Positions 53,728-63,775 are shown, numbered from the stretch's first letter. The stretch: DNA of 64,000 nucleotides from Bacteroidetes bacterium SW_9_63_38 (GCA_003022435.1 PXUA01000019.1:119079-183078), one strand, 5' to 3'. Notes: generated by a model not told the origin, from the letters alone. Program-made: numbers and translations.

Positions 53728-54642
53728 ATGCGTCTGTTCGAGAACGCTGACTACAGCCTCGTCACGAACCGTCGGATCGGGTACATCATTTCCGGCACGC
53801 TCCTGACGGTGAGCATTCTGTCCCTGCTTGTGCGGGGGCTAGCTCTGGGTATTGACTTCCGGGGCGGGTTCGAGTTTGTCGTGGGGAATACGCAGAACCT
53901 GAATACCGTGGACGTGCGGGGGGCTCTGACCGGCCCGCTTGATGGACAGCCCGAGGTGAAGACCTACGGGGATCAGGGACTGCTCATTCGGGCCTCGGTA
54001 AAGGGGGAAACTAATACCAACGAGGTGCAAAATACCATTGTGTCTACCATCCGGAACGAATTTCCCGAAGCGAATCCGAAGATTGAGAAGACGAGTGTTG
54101 TGGGGCCGCGCTTTGCTGAAGACTTGAAGCGGGGCGCCATCTACGCCGTCTTCGGAGCGCTCGCCGTCATCTTCCTGTACATCCTCGCCCGATTCGAGTG
54201 GCGATACAGCGTCGGCGCGGTGGCCGCGCTCATCCATGATGTCACAATCACGCTCGGCATCTTTTCAATCCTGGCGGGGGTGGTGCCCTTTTCTCTGCAG
54301 ATCGATCAGGGCATCATCGCTGCGTTCCTCACCATCGTCGGGTACTCGCTCAACGACACGGTGGTGGTGTTTGACCGGGTGCGCGAGTACGTCAATCTTC
54401 TCAAGACGGAATCCTTTCCGACCATCGTCAACAAATCGATCAACGCAACCCTGAGCCGGACCGTCGTGACCTCGGTGACCACATTGATCGTAGTGACGGT
54501 CTTGTTTATCTTCGGGAGTGAGGTGCTTCGAGGCTTCTCGTTTGCCCTCATTATCGGAGTGATCATCGGGACTTACTCCTCCGTCTTCGTAGCGTCGCCC
54601 ACGGTTGTGGAGCTGAACCGCCGCCTCGAACAGCCCGCTTAG
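53728..54642 (+). CDS. secF: Protein translocase subunit SecF
   Basis: Partner of SecD. The 304-residue protein has RIGYIISGTLLTVSILSLLV, the LGIDFRGGFEFVV motif, the P4 periplasmic loop, and the conserved VGYSLNDTVVVFDRVREYV and NATLSRTVVTSVTTLIVV segments of the membrane part. A good Shine-Dalgarno (CGGAGGATTATG) precedes the ATG. Co-transcribed with secD. Confidence 0.96.
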   Translation: MRLFENADYSLVTNRRIGYIISGTLLTVSILSLLVRGLALGIDFRGGFEFVVGNTQNLNTVDVRGALTGPLDGQPEVKTYGDQGLLIRASVKGETNTNEVQNTIVSTIRNEFPEANPKIEKTSVVGPRFAEDLKRGAIYAVFGALAVIFLYILARFEWRYSVGAVAALIHDVTITLGIFSILAGVVPFSLQIDQGIIAAFLTIVGYSLNDTVVVFDRVREYVNLLKTESFPTIVNKSINATLSRTVVTSVTTLIVVTVLFIFGSEVLRGFSFALIIGVIIGTYSSVFVASPTVVELNRRLEQPA

Positions 54643-54683
54643 CGAGAGAGACAGCGGCCCGATACCGTTTTCATTCGAGTCTT

Positions 54684-54707
54684 CGGAACGACCCCCGGGG
54701 CGTTCCG
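54684..54707 (+). terminator. Possible terminator hairpin after secF
   Basis: CGGAACG (54684-54690) pairs perfectly with CGTTCCG (54701-54707) across a 10-base C/G loop, 42 bases after the secF stop. There is no T-run, so intrinsic termination would be weak. Confidence 0.3.
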
Positions 54708-54925
54708 GTCGCGCACATGGATTGGGACGCCCGACGCAGTCCGCTGGGGGCGCTCTTGCGTTGGGCAGGGGGCAGGAAACGATTCATTGCTCACATTCGA
54801 GCGGTAGGGGGCAATCCAGGGCCTGTGTGCAGAGACGGGCCGGATTGAGCGACGCCAGAGGACACGCCGACCCGCGCGGGCGACGACCCTGCGCTCACTT
54901 CGTTTACAAACCAACGCTGAACGCA

Positions 54926-56248
54926 ATGCCGGTATCTATCGTCATCGGAAGCCAGTGGGGAGATGAAGGGAAAGGGAAGATTACCGATCTCATGAGTCCG
55001 GACGTGGACGTTGTGGCGCGCTATCAGGGCGGGGCCAACGCCGGGCACACGATCGTCTGGGAAAATGAGGACGGGAGCGAGGACGAGTTTGTGCTCCACC
55101 TTGTGCCCAGTGGCATCTTCCACGACGACGTCGCGTGTGTGATTGGGAACGGGGTCGTGCTCGACCCGAAGGCTGTGCTGGACGAGATCGAGAAGATTAA
55201 GGCCCTCGGCATCGATGTCGAAGAGCGGCTGAAGATCTCCCACAATGCCCACCTCATCATGCCGTACCACAAGGCGGTGGAGGCGGCACAGGAAGAAGAG
55301 CGCGCCTCGGCCTCCGATGATGATGCCATCGGCACCACGGGCCGGGGCATCGGGCCGGCCTACACCGACAAGTTTGCGCGGTCCGGCATCCGGGTGGTGG
55401 ATCTGCTCGACCGTGACGTGCTGCGCCAGAAACTGCGCCGCTCGATCGAAGAGAAGAATGCGATCCTGCGCGACATCTACGACGCAGAGGCGCTCGACGT
55501 GGACCGCATCGTCGAGGAGTATGTTGAGTTTGACCAGAAGATCGACTCGTACGTCACCGACACCTCGAAGTATCTCTGCAACCAGTTGGACGATGGCGCG
55601 CACGTGCTCGCCGAGGGCGCCCAGGGGTCGCTGCTGGATGTAGACTTCGGCAGTTATCCGTACGTCACCTCCAGTCACCCGACGGCGGGCGGGTGCTGCA
55701 CGGGGCTCGGTGTACCGCCCACGTCCGTGGACCGGGTTCTCGGCATCGCGAAGGCGTACTGCACGCGGGTGGGCAACGGGCCCTTCCCCACTGAGCTCCA
55801 CAACGAGGCGGGTGAGGCGTTGCGCCAGAAAGGGAGCGAGTTCGGGGCGACAACCGGGCGGCCCCGCCGCTGCGGATGGCTCGACCTCGTGGCGCTCCGC
55901 TATACGAGCATGATCAACGGCTTTAACGACCTCGCCGTCACGAAGCTCGACATTCTGTCGGGCATGGACGAGTTGAAGGTCTGCACGCAGTACCGGTACG
56001 ACGGAAAGACGACCCGTCGCTTTCCGAGTGAGGCGCAGACGCTCGAAAGGGTGGACCCGGTATACGAAACACTGCCCGGCTGGGACGAAGAGATCACGGA
56101 CGTGCGCCACTTCCACAATCTGCCGTCGGCCGCGAAGGACTACCTCGCCTTCATCGCCGAGTATCTGGGGACGGACGTAGGCATGGTATCGAACGGGCCG
56201 CGACGCGATCAGATCATCTCGGACGTGGAGGAGCCGGCGGCGGCGTAG
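54926..56248 (+). CDS. purA: Adenylosuccinate synthase
   Basis: First committed step from IMP to AMP (IMP + Asp + GTP). The 440-residue protein starts IVIGSQWGDEGKGKITDLMS (GTP P-loop, catalytic Asp in WGDEGKG), then YQGGANAGHTIV, GTTGRGIGPAYTDKFARSGI, AEGAQGSLLDVDFGSYPYVT, and the GTP guanine motif near LAVTKLDILSGM. I start at ATG 54926; the frame is open further upstream but not PurA-like. Confidence 0.97.
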   Translation: MPVSIVIGSQWGDEGKGKITDLMSPDVDVVARYQGGANAGHTIVWENEDGSEDEFVLHLVPSGIFHDDVACVIGNGVVLDPKAVLDEIEKIKALGIDVEERLKISHNAHLIMPYHKAVEAAQEEERASASDDDAIGTTGRGIGPAYTDKFARSGIRVVDLLDRDVLRQKLRRSIEEKNAILRDIYDAEALDVDRIVEEYVEFDQKIDSYVTDTSKYLCNQLDDGAHVLAEGAQGSLLDVDFGSYPYVTSSHPTAGGCCTGLGVPPTSVDRVLGIAKAYCTRVGNGPFPTELHNEAGEALRQKGSEFGATTGRPRRCGWLDLVALRYTSMINGFNDLAVTKLDILSGMDELKVCTQYRYDGKTTRRFPSEAQTLERVDPVYETLPGWDEEITDVRHFHNLPSAAKDYLAFIAEYLGTDVGMVSNGPRRDQIISDVEEPAAA

Positions 56249-56403
56249 ACCCCGGCTCTGGATTGCAGCACTTGGACTTCGGGGGCCGGTTCTCGCCTCG
56301 CATCCGGAGTGCCGGTGCCGAGAGACGCCGAACTGGGAACTCGCCTGGGTCTGGTTCTTGAGAGGGGCGGATCCCTCTCTGGAATGTCGATCAAGACCTC
56401 GTC

Positions 56404-57828
56404 ATGAAAACATACCGCTGGTCCGTTCGGCTCAAGCTCGGCCTCATCGTTGGGGCGGGCATCATTGCCGTGGCGTCGCTGTTGTACACGCAGCGGCTCG
56501 TTGATCGGCTCCGCGAGCGCGAGCAGGCCCTCATTCAGCTCTGGGCTGACGCGCAGGTGGAGCTGGTGCAGGCTCAACAGCAGGCCGTCAACCCCCACCT
56601 CGGCACGTTCCAGGAGTTGGAGGAATATCTGGAGCGCCTGGAGCAGAATCCGCGGGCCGAGGTGCCTCCAGACGCCGTGCTCGACCGCTACCAAACGGCG
56701 GTGACCTGGGCGCAAACCATGCCGCCTACGAATGAGGCGAACTTCATTCTCAACAGCATCATCCAGCCCAATCAGTTTGGCATTCCAGCCATTATCACCG
56801 ACTCGAGTGGGCGTCACCCACGCTTTTGGCGCAACGTGGGAGTGCCGGGCACGCTGACGACGCCGCGCACAGATTCCGCGGAGGGCCTGAAGCGGCTGCG
56901 GACCCGAAAACGAGAGATGGCCGCGACCTTCGAGCCGATTCCCATCCGCGTCGAACTGCCCTCGACCGGGGGGCCCTCCGTGCTGGAGGCCGACCGGACG
57001 TTCACGCAGTACCTGTACTACGACGAATCGTGGCTCATCCGGGAACTGCGCATCTTTCCCTGGATCCAGCTGCTGTTCGTCGGCCTTTTCATCATGGTGG
57101 GATACTTCGGGTTCTCGTACATCCGGCGGAGCGAACAGAGCAGCCTCTGGATGGGCATGGCCCGCGAGGCGGCCCACCAGCTCGGCACGCCGCTGTCGAG
57201 CCTCATGGGGTGGATTCAGATACTGCGGACCTCGGATCTCGACGATGAGCAGCGAGAGGAGACGCTCGACGAGATCGAGAACGACGTGGAGCGCCTTCGT
57301 CGCATTGCCGACCGGTTCTCCGACATTGGGTCGCAGCCGAAGCTGAAGCGGCAGAATCTGGTCCCGATCATTCGGCAGACTGCTACCTATCTCCGCCGCC
57401 GACTGCCTCATCGCGGGCAGGACGTGGACCTGATCGTCGAGGTCCCGTCGTCGTTGGAGGTGGCGGTGAATCAGGAACTGTTTGTGTGGGTGCTGGAGAA
57501 TTTGCTCAAGAATGCCCTCGATGCCATTGAGGACGAGGAGGGGACGATCCGGGTGACGGCGGGGCGTACGGAAGAGATGGTGTTCGTCGAGGTGATGGAC
57601 ACGGGGACGGGCATCCGACGGCACCAATGGGGCAACGTCTTTCGCCCCGGTTTCAGCACGAAGCAGCGCGGGTGGGGGCTGGGCCTCAGCTTGGCGCGCC
57701 GTGTGGTGCAGACTTATCACGGGGGCACGCTGGAGCTGAAATCGTCGACGGTGGGCGAGGGGTCAGTATTTCGGATCGAACTTCCCGGCCCGAACGCCCC
57801 TGCCGAGTCGGCGGCGGACCAGAGTTGA
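56404..57828 (+). CDS. Membrane sensor histidine kinase
   Basis: A 474-residue kinase. Two transmembrane helices (about 11-28 and 219-238) enclose a periplasmic sensor of about 190 residues with no recognised fold. The H-box is MAREAAHQLGTPLSSLMGW with phospho-His258; then the N-box ENLLKNALDAI, G1 VEVMDTGTGI, F-box FRPGFSTK and G2 RGWGLGLSLARR. The HQLGTPLSSL type is frequent in Bacteroidota. No response regulator is adjacent; the orphan regulator at 23631 is a conceivable but unlinked partner. Confidence 0.92.
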   Translation: MKTYRWSVRLKLGLIVGAGIIAVASLLYTQRLVDRLREREQALIQLWADAQVELVQAQQQAVNPHLGTFQELEEYLERLEQNPRAEVPPDAVLDRYQTAVTWAQTMPPTNEANFILNSIIQPNQFGIPAIITDSSGRHPRFWRNVGVPGTLTTPRTDSAEGLKRLRTRKREMAATFEPIPIRVELPSTGGPSVLEADRTFTQYLYYDESWLIRELRIFPWIQLLFVGLFIMVGYFGFSYIRRSEQSSLWMGMAREAAHQLGTPLSSLMGWIQILRTSDLDDEQREETLDEIENDVERLRRIADRFSDIGSQPKLKRQNLVPIIRQTATYLRRRLPHRGQDVDLIVEVPSSLEVAVNQELFVWVLENLLKNALDAIEDEEGTIRVTAGRTEEMVFVEVMDTGTGIRRHQWGNVFRPGFSTKQRGWGLGLSLARRVVQTYHGGTLELKSSTVGEGSVFRIELPGPNAPAESAADQS

Positions 57829-58413
57829 AGTCGGGCGCGCAGCGCGCTTTCGGGGAAAGACGGCGCCACGAGAACGAGGATGTCGTCCCGCTGGCGCCAG
57901 ACCGCTACGCCCTGCCCGGTCTGCTTGCGGAAGAGGGGCGCTTGGGCCGAGGCCAGCTGGGTACGGAGGTCGGTGTTCAGGACGGCGAGACTGTCCATGC
58001 GATCCACGAGGGTGTAGTTGAAGGCGTAGACGACCATCCGACGGTCGGATTGGGCGTCGGTGTAGAGGAGGACCGGTACGGACTGGTCGGCCCACAAGGC
58101 GTCGCTGATGCCCAGCAGGGAGGCCTCTTTGATCGTCGGCACCGAGAGCCGTCGATTCCAGACGCGTCGCACGCATTCGGCGTCCGCTCCGCCTCGTCCG
58201 GCGCTTGGGACTGGTCCTGTGTCTCGAGCATCATCTGAAACAGCCAGGCGCGCTCGGTGGGGGGACGTTCGGTGGGGGGGCCGCGGCGGCGTTCTCATAT
58301 ACCTGTCGAATCAGGGAGCGGGCCTCGTCGGTGCCCACCAGCATCCGCGCCAGGGGATAAAGCGACTCCAGGTGCTGGACGAGGGACGAGGACGATGCGT
58401 CAGTCGAGGGCAT
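57717..58413 (-). pseudogene. Frameshifted sigma-factor/anti-sigma-like remnant
   Basis: On the minus strand coding similarity moves between three frames. From ATG 58413, MPSTDASSSSLVQHLESLYP and ARSLIRQVYENAAAAPP look like a sigma70 region-2 N-terminus. A one-base shift in the G-runs near 58255-58278 (plus strand) leads into TERAWLFQMMLETQDQ. A second shift near 58170-58200 leads into RRVWNRRLSVPTIKEASLLG and VVYAFNYTLVDRMDSLAVLN, which resemble the C-terminal domain of Rhodothermota anti-sigma proteins. The middle of either parent protein is missing. The 3' end overlaps the sensor kinase by 112 bases. Sequencing error in the homopolymers is the alternative. Confidence 0.55.
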
Positions 58414-58450
58414 GGGAGAGGGGGGCAATCGCAGGAGACGACAAGGGGCG

Positions 58451-59287
58451 TTACGTGGCGTCGTCGAAGATCAGCTTTACGGTATCGCCTTTTCGGATGT
58501 CGAGGCGCTCGGCGGCACTGCCCCCGTTGACGGCTACTTCCAGAAATCCAGTACTGCCGAAGAGCATCAGCGGGTCCTCTTCGCCCACGGTCCCATACGT
58601 TGAGTGAATGTCCCGGAGAATGGTAGTGCCCACGTAGGCCTCGTCGAGCGGCAGGGAGGAGGCCGTCGGCTCGGTCTGCAGATCGAGGGCATCGGCGAGG
58701 GTCGACCGGTGGATGTTGGTGATGCAGTTCCCGAAGTGGTCGATGTGAAGCACCCATCCCTGGACTGTCCGCTTGTCGGTTGTGGGGCGGGCCCACCGGA
58801 GCGGTTCCAAATCGCCGATGGGGCTGCCCAGGTCGTCAAGCGAACAGCCGGCCGCCAGATGGGCAGCGGCCGGCGCGAAGATATCCCGCCCGTGAAACGT
58901 GTTGCTGGGCGAGTCCGTCCGCCACATGTCCGGATTGTCGAGCGTCACGGCCGCGTCTGGAGACTCCTCGTCCAGGACAAGCGGAAACACGCCGTTGTCG
59001 GGTCCTACGAAGCAGTGACCGTTCTTTCGCAGTGCGACGGCCCGCCGCGAGGTGCCTACGCCGGGATCTACGACGACGAGGTGCACCGTCCCCTCCGGAA
59101 AGCAGGGCTGCGCCGACTGCAGGACAAACGCCGACTCCATGATGTCCTGGGCTTCGATGTCGTGGCTGACGTCTACTAGGCGTGCCTCGGGGACGATGGA
59201 GAGCATCGTTCCTTTCATGGCTGGCACGTACGCGTCCTCCGTGCCGAAGTCCGTCGTGAGGGTGATGATTGAAGCGTCCGCACTCAT
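58451..59287 (-). CDS. SAM hydroxide adenosyltransferase (DUF62 family)
   Basis: Hydrolyses S-adenosylmethionine to adenosine and methionine in characterised relatives; fluorinase belongs to the same fold. The 278-residue protein has ITLTTDFGTEDAYVPAMKG (SAM-binding Asp), LVDVSHDIEAQDI, VVVDPGVGTSRR with the water-activating Asp/Arg/His set in FVGPDNGVF and TFHGRDIFAPAAAHLA, and the C-terminal barrel with HIDHFGNCITNI. Start ATG 59287. Divergent from the GbsR-type regulator. Confidence 0.9.
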   Translation of the reverse strand: MSADASIITLTTDFGTEDAYVPAMKGTMLSIVPEARLVDVSHDIEAQDIMESAFVLQSAQPCFPEGTVHLVVVDPGVGTSRRAVALRKNGHCFVGPDNGVFPLVLDEESPDAAVTLDNPDMWRTDSPSNTFHGRDIFAPAAAHLAAGCSLDDLGSPIGDLEPLRWARPTTDKRTVQGWVLHIDHFGNCITNIHRSTLADALDLQTEPTASSLPLDEAYVGTTILRDIHSTYGTVGEEDPLMLFGSTGFLEVAVNGGSAAERLDIRKGDTVKLIFDDAT

Positions 59288-59481
59288 TCGACGAAAGGAA
59301 ATCGATGGAAAGGGAACTCCGCATTGCAAGCTACAAAGGGGCGGCGCCGATTCGTAGGGGGCAAAGTGCGTGTTACCGACGAAAGAAACAATCGACAGGG
59401 GGACAGGAGTAGAGCCCTTCAAATTGTCTGCACGAATAGTGTCTGAGTGTCCGTCGGAGTACGGTCCGTCCCGTCGTCCTT

Positions 59482-60108
59482 ATGAGTTCCCACCCGCCAA
59501 CGTCTTCGCCCTCGTCGACCTCGGAGCCCGCTCCGAGCGCCCGACACCGAGAGGCTGTGGATCGCTTTGTAGCGTTCTGGGGCGACATGGCCTCCAGCTG
59601 GGGCATCAATCGCACGATGGCCCAGGTCTATGCCCTGCTCTACTGTGCCGAGCGGCCGCGCACCACCGATCAGATCATGGAGCGGCTCCAGATCAGTCGG
59701 GGCAGTGCCAACATGAATCTGCGGGCGCTCGTCGATTGGGACCTCGCCGAAAAAACTGCCGTCCCGGATTCCCGGAAAGACCATTACGTGGCCGAGAAAG
59801 ACGTGTGGACGGTCACCGCCCGCATCATCGAGAAGCGAGAGCGGCAAGAGGTGCGGCCCGTCCGGGAGCGTCTTCAAGATGTCGCCGATCACCTCGTGCC
59901 GGAGGGGGAGGAGCTTGACAACCGGCCCGAGGCCGACCAGCAGCTCTACGATCGGCTTTCTCAACTCGTCAAGCTCATCGACATGTTTGAGCACGTGACC
60001 GAGGCGCTGCTCCCGCTGGTGAAAACGGAGAACGAGCCCTTGCTGCGGCGTCTTGTCCAGCTCGCCGAGTCGCTAGGGGAGTCCGGCGAAGACGATACAC
60101 ACTCGTAA
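59482..60108 (+). CDS. GbsR/MarR-type transcriptional regulator
   Basis: A 208-residue DNA-binding protein of the GbsR branch of MarR regulators. The core [40 protein letters not shown] and [19 protein letters not shown] gives the winged helix (about 30-100), and the rest is helical. GbsR proteins regulate choline/glycine betaine uptake and synthesis. In a halophile, osmolyte control is a natural guess, but no transporter is adjacent. Start ATG 59482; yraN follows 23 bases after the stop. Confidence 0.88.
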   Translation: MSSHPPTSSPSSTSEPAPSARHREAVDRFVAFWGDMASSWGINRTMAQVYALLYCAERPRTTDQIMERLQISRGSANMNLRALVDWDLAEKTAVPDSRKDHYVAEKDVWTVTARIIEKRERQEVRPVRERLQDVADHLVPEGEELDNRPEADQQLYDRLSQLVKLIDMFEHVTEALLPLVKTENEPLLRRLVQLAESLGESGEDDTHS

Positions 60109-60131
60109 CTGCTGTCCAGGCCGCCACTGTC

Positions 60132-60503
60132 ATGACGACAACCAACGACATCGGAGATCGGGGCGAGGCCGTGGCGGCCTCGTTCCTGAAGGAGGCCGGG
60201 TACCGCGTGCTTGAACGCAACTACCGGTTCAAGCACAAAGAAATTGATCTCGTCTGCTACGACCCCCGGAAAGAAGGCGAGATCGTGTTCGTGGAGGTCA
60301 AGACGCGTTCGGGAACCGGATTCGGCCCGCCGGAGGCGGCGGTGACCGACAGCAAGAAGGCCGCCCTCATGGAGGGCGCGCGGGCCTACCTGCACGAGCA
60401 GAAACGGGAGGACGCCCCGGCGCGGTTCGACGTAATCGGCGTGCTCCTGACCGACGACGGTCCGGAGATCACGCACTACGAGAATGCCTTCTATCGGGGC
60501 TGA
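60132..60503 (+). CDS. yraN: YraN family (UPF0102) nuclease-like protein
   Basis: A 123-residue protein with a PD-(D/E)XK-type endonuclease fold. [20 protein letters not shown] opens the family, followed by [10 protein letters not shown] and VFVEVKTRS, which hold the D...ExK metal site, and the family's [16 protein letters not shown]. Family members probably act in DNA processing or repair; the precise role is not established. Co-directional with the GbsR gene and likely in one transcript. Confidence 0.92.
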   Translation: MTTTNDIGDRGEAVAASFLKEAGYRVLERNYRFKHKEIDLVCYDPRKEGEIVFVEVKTRSGTGFGPPEAAVTDSKKAALMEGARAYLHEQKREDAPARFDVIGVLLTDDGPEITHYENAFYRG

Positions 60504-60613
60504 TCCCGTTTCCAAATGAACAGTTCCCAGGCGAGACGAAGCGTCCGCTCTCAGATCGGGGTGTTTCTACCTGAATGTCGGAGACACCGCCTCGCGCGTC
60601 CCGAATAGATGGG

Positions 60614-62593
60614 TTACCGGGCAGCACGAATGGCATCGATCGTACTCGGATCTTCGAGGCTGGAGGTGTCGCCCAGGTCCGCCCCGAGGTAGGCGTCGCG
60701 GATCAGTCGGCGCATGACCTTCGCGTTGCGCGTCTTGGGGAGGGCGTCGGCAAACAGAATCTCGCGCGGCTTGAGCGGTTTGCCCATCGCGTCGACGACG
60801 GTGTGGAGGAGGTCGTCCCGGAGGACGTCGCTCTTGTCGGCCGGTGGTTGTAGGACGACGAACGCGACGATCTCCGATCCCTTCACCTCGTGGGGCACGC
60901 CGATGGCGGCGCTTTCGGCCACGGCGTCGTGGGCGTTGAGCAGGGCCTCGATCTCGGTGGGGCCGATGCGCTTGCCGGCCACGTTGATCGTGTCGTCCGA
61001 GCGGCCCAGGATGTACCAGAGGCCGTCGTCATCGATCGCGGCGAAGTCGCCGTGGACCCACACGTCCTCGAAGCGGCGCCAGTAGGTGTCGTGGTAGCGG
61101 TCGTCCTCCCCCCAGAAGCCGCGCGTCATCCCGATCCAGGGTTGTCGGATCACCAGTTCGCCCACTTCGCCGCGGACCGGCTGCCCGTCGGCGTCCACGA
61201 CATCGGCGTCCATGCCCGGGACGGGGCCGGAGAAGGCGGCGGGCTTGAGCGGCTCCAGGAAATTCCCGCACAGGATGCCGCCCGAGATTTCGGTGCCGCC
61301 GGAATAGTTGAGAATCGGCTTTTCGCCGTTCAGGGCCGTCTCGAAACACCAGGCCCAGGAGTCGGGGTCCCAGGGGCTGCCCGTAGAGCCGACGGCGCGG
61401 AGGCTGGAGCGGTCCGCGTCGAGCACGGGGCCGTCGCCGTGCGTGCGGAGGGCGCGGATGAGGGTGGGAGAGACCCCGAGGTGCGTCACGTCGTGGCTAT
61501 CCACCATCCGCCAGAGCCGCCCCGGATCGGGGTGGTCGGGGGCGCCGTCGTAGAGCACCATCGTGGCGCCGATCGTGAGCGTACCGAACACGAGCCACGG
61601 GCCCATCATCCACCCCATGTCGCTCATCCAGTACATGGTGTCGTCCGGCTTGAGGTCCATGGGGTGGTACATGTCCTGGGCCCCCTTCACCGGAAAGCCG
61701 CAGTGCGTGTGCACGGTGCCCTTCGGCGGTCCGGTCGTGCCGCTCGTGTAGATAATCATGACCACGTCCTCGGCGGCGGTACGCGTCGTGGGGGCCGTGG
61801 TGTCGTGCCCGGCGACCGCGTCGATCCAGAAGTGATCGCGGCCGTTGGTCATGGGCACCTCGTCCCGCCCAATGTGTCTATGAACGATGACGTGCCCCAC
61901 AGAGGGACACTGGCGCACGGCCTCGTCCGCCGTCTCTTTCATATGGATCGGCGACCTGCGACGCGCAAACCCGTCGGCGGTGACGAGCGCTTTTGCCGAT
62001 GCGCCCTGCAGCCGCGTCACGAGGGCGCCGACGCCGTATCCGCTGAAGAGCGGCAGCAGCACGCCGCCGACCTTTATGATCGCCAGGAAGGCGACCACGA
62101 TCTCCGGCGTCATCGGCATGTAGAGCCCCACCCGTTCGCCCTTCTCAATGCCCAGCTCGCGAAGGGCGTTGGCAAAGCGACAGACCCGACGATGGAGGTC
62201 GCCGTAGGTGAGCGTCTCCGTGGTGCCGTCCTCGCCCTCCCAGCGCAGGGCCTCCTTGTGCTCGGTGGGCGTGCCCTGCCACTTGTCGAGCAGGGTGTGG
62301 ACAATGTTCATCTGTCCCCCGACGCACCAGGACGGACGCTGCGGGCTGCCGGACGGGTCGATGATGTTGTCGTAGTCTTCGTAGAACTCGATGCTCAGAT
62401 CATCGAGCACGGCATCCCAGAACCAACCCACGTCCTCCGCGGCCCGTGTTCGCAGGGCCTCAAGATTGTCGATGCCGTGCGCATCCATGAATCGTGTCAG
62501 GTTGGCCTCCCGCACCACGTCGGCCGACGGAGTCCACACGACTTCTTGATTGAACGGAAAGGCGTCACCGGGTTTGGAATCGCTTCCAGGCAT
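60614..62593 (-). CDS. AMP-forming acyl-CoA synthetase (acetyl/acetoacetyl-CoA synthetase type)
   Basis: A 659-residue ANL enzyme that activates a carboxylic acid through an acyl-adenylate. It has the ATP-binding P-loop IIYTSGTTGPPKGTVHTH, the NYSGGTEISGG A5-type motif, the hinge ILGRSDDTINVAGKRIGPTE and the catalytic lysine in PKTRNAKVMRRL. The N-terminal ACAS domain (about 30-110) marks the acetyl-CoA synthetase subgroup; the exact acid (acetate, propionate or a longer acid) is not clear. Start ATG 62593. A 219-base A+T-rich upstream region holds TATGTACATT-type promoter-like sequence. Confidence 0.9.
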   Translation of the reverse strand: MPGSDSKPGDAFPFNQEVVWTPSADVVREANLTRFMDAHGIDNLEALRTRAAEDVGWFWDAVLDDLSIEFYEDYDNIIDPSGSPQRPSWCVGGQMNIVHTLLDKWQGTPTEHKEALRWEGEDGTTETLTYGDLHRRVCRFANALRELGIEKGERVGLYMPMTPEIVVAFLAIIKVGGVLLPLFSGYGVGALVTRLQGASAKALVTADGFARRRSPIHMKETADEAVRQCPSVGHVIVHRHIGRDEVPMTNGRDHFWIDAVAGHDTTAPTTRTAAEDVVMIIYTSGTTGPPKGTVHTHCGFPVKGAQDMYHPMDLKPDDTMYWMSDMGWMMGPWLVFGTLTIGATMVLYDGAPDHPDPGRLWRMVDSHDVTHLGVSPTLIRALRTHGDGPVLDADRSSLRAVGSTGSPWDPDSWAWCFETALNGEKPILNYSGGTEISGGILCGNFLEPLKPAAFSGPVPGMDADVVDADGQPVRGEVGELVIRQPWIGMTRGFWGEDDRYHDTYWRRFEDVWVHGDFAAIDDDGLWYILGRSDDTINVAGKRIGPTEIEALLNAHDAVAESAAIGVPHEVKGSEIVAFVVLQPPADKSDVLRDDLLHTVVDAMGKPLKPREILFADALPKTRNAKVMRRLIRDAYLGADLGDTSSLEDPSTIDAIRAAR

Positions 62594-62812
62594 GGGACGA
62601 CGGCGTTGGGCAGAGGACGAGGCGGTTTTGGCGGGCCGTTTGGATCATGATAACCGTCTGCAGGGGGGAGAGGCAACGTCCTGTGACGTGTACAAGCAAG
62701 ATGGGATTGCCCCTTCTTTCTGCAGTTGATACTCTTGCTGTCTACTGCTTACCTTAAAATGTACATATACAACTCTTCCGTCCAGTTTCCTTTTATCTAC
62801 TACGCTTCCCCA

Positions 62813-63366
62813 TGCCCGAGTTTACCGGGCTCGACCGACGAGAAGCACGTCTCCACCCTCCCCTCCGAAATCGACAGCGTCCGCTGGGACCGCCGCTAGG
62901 CCGCCCCAGGTGGCATCGTGGGTGTCGTGGTCCAGACGATCTTCCGTGCCGACAGCTCGCAGATTGAGATCAAGCTGGAGGACGCCCAGGGTACGGTCCA
63001 CGCCACCCTCCCCGGCAAGCTCCGCGGCGACCGCGTGGGCGTGGACCTGAGGGTGCCGGAAAAGGCAAAGGGCGGCCTCCTGGCCAAGATCGAGATGCCG
63101 AACCACGGACTCTCGGCGGAGTCCGAGGCCCTTCAGGTCGTCGAGCCGGTGCGAATGCGGAGGGCAACCGATCTAGATCGGTATGGTCACAGGAAACGGC
63201 CCAGCGGGGCGACATTGTGACCTTGAGCGCGGAGGCCGGCGATGCGCCTGAGCGGACCCGACGTATGCTCATCGATCCGAATTGTCTTCCCGATCCGGCG
63301 GCCATTTCAACCGGCGCTCCCTGCCAAATCCAGGTGGCCTGCCAGGAACGGCTCCCAACTCTGTAG
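62813..63366 (+). pseudogene. Decayed Ig-like repeat protein fragment (contractile-injection-type)
   Basis: Reading from about 62835, the frame gives VSTLPSEIDSVRWDRR, then an in-frame TAG at 62897-62899 where relatives would have Glu, then GVVVQTIFRADSSQIEIKLE through LSAESEALQVVEPV. A frameshift near 63165-63185 leads into VWSQETAQRGDIVTLSAEAG, ending at 63366. The two WDRR/WSQE blocks look like tandem Ig-like domains of the kind I recall in extracellular contractile injection or VgrG-like proteins. Both upstream and downstream parts are missing. Nonsense plus frameshift show it is dead. Assignment to a family is by recall only. Confidence 0.55.
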
Positions 63367-63418
63367 GTCACAGCGCTCGATCCACTTCGGCCCGCCCCGC
63401 TTTTCTCGCCTCTTTTCT

Positions 63419-63775
63419 TGACCTTCCCCCGGAACAGTGGACACCCGGTTAAGGGTGAAATCACAAACCAACCGAGGACAAACCATGAGCGAAAAACGTC
63501 GGAGCTACACCGAGTCAAGGTCGAGGCCGTCAAACTGCTGCGCGAAAGCGAGGAGAGCGCCTCGCAGATCGCGCGCGAGTTGGGCATTCCACAGACCAAT
63601 CTCAGCCGCTGGAAGCGGGAGATGGAGGAAGATCCCGAGGGAGCCTTTCCCGGAAAGGGAAACGCGCGTGACGAGGAGTTGGCCCGTCTACGCCGCGAGA
63701 ACGCGAAGCTTAAAAAAGAACGGGACATTTAAAGAAAGCAGTTGGTTAAAAAAGCAGTCGGCATCTTCTTGTGAC
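63419..63775 (+). mobile_element. IS3-family remnant with broken orfA
   Basis: A left end of the IS3 type begins at about 63419 (TGACCTTCCCCCGGAACAGT). The orfA ATG is 63485 (MSEKRRSYTE). A one-base loss near 63514 shifts frame, after which comes VKVEAVKLLRESEESASQIA, RELGIPQTNLSRWKREMEED and LARLRRENAKLKKERD, a helix-turn-helix plus leucine zipper typical of IS3 OrfA. The normal KKAVGIF end is split by a second disruption around 63730-63760, where a partly duplicated AAGCAGT segment and an A6 slippery run occur. No orfB remains, and no right end is found. Confidence 0.75.
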
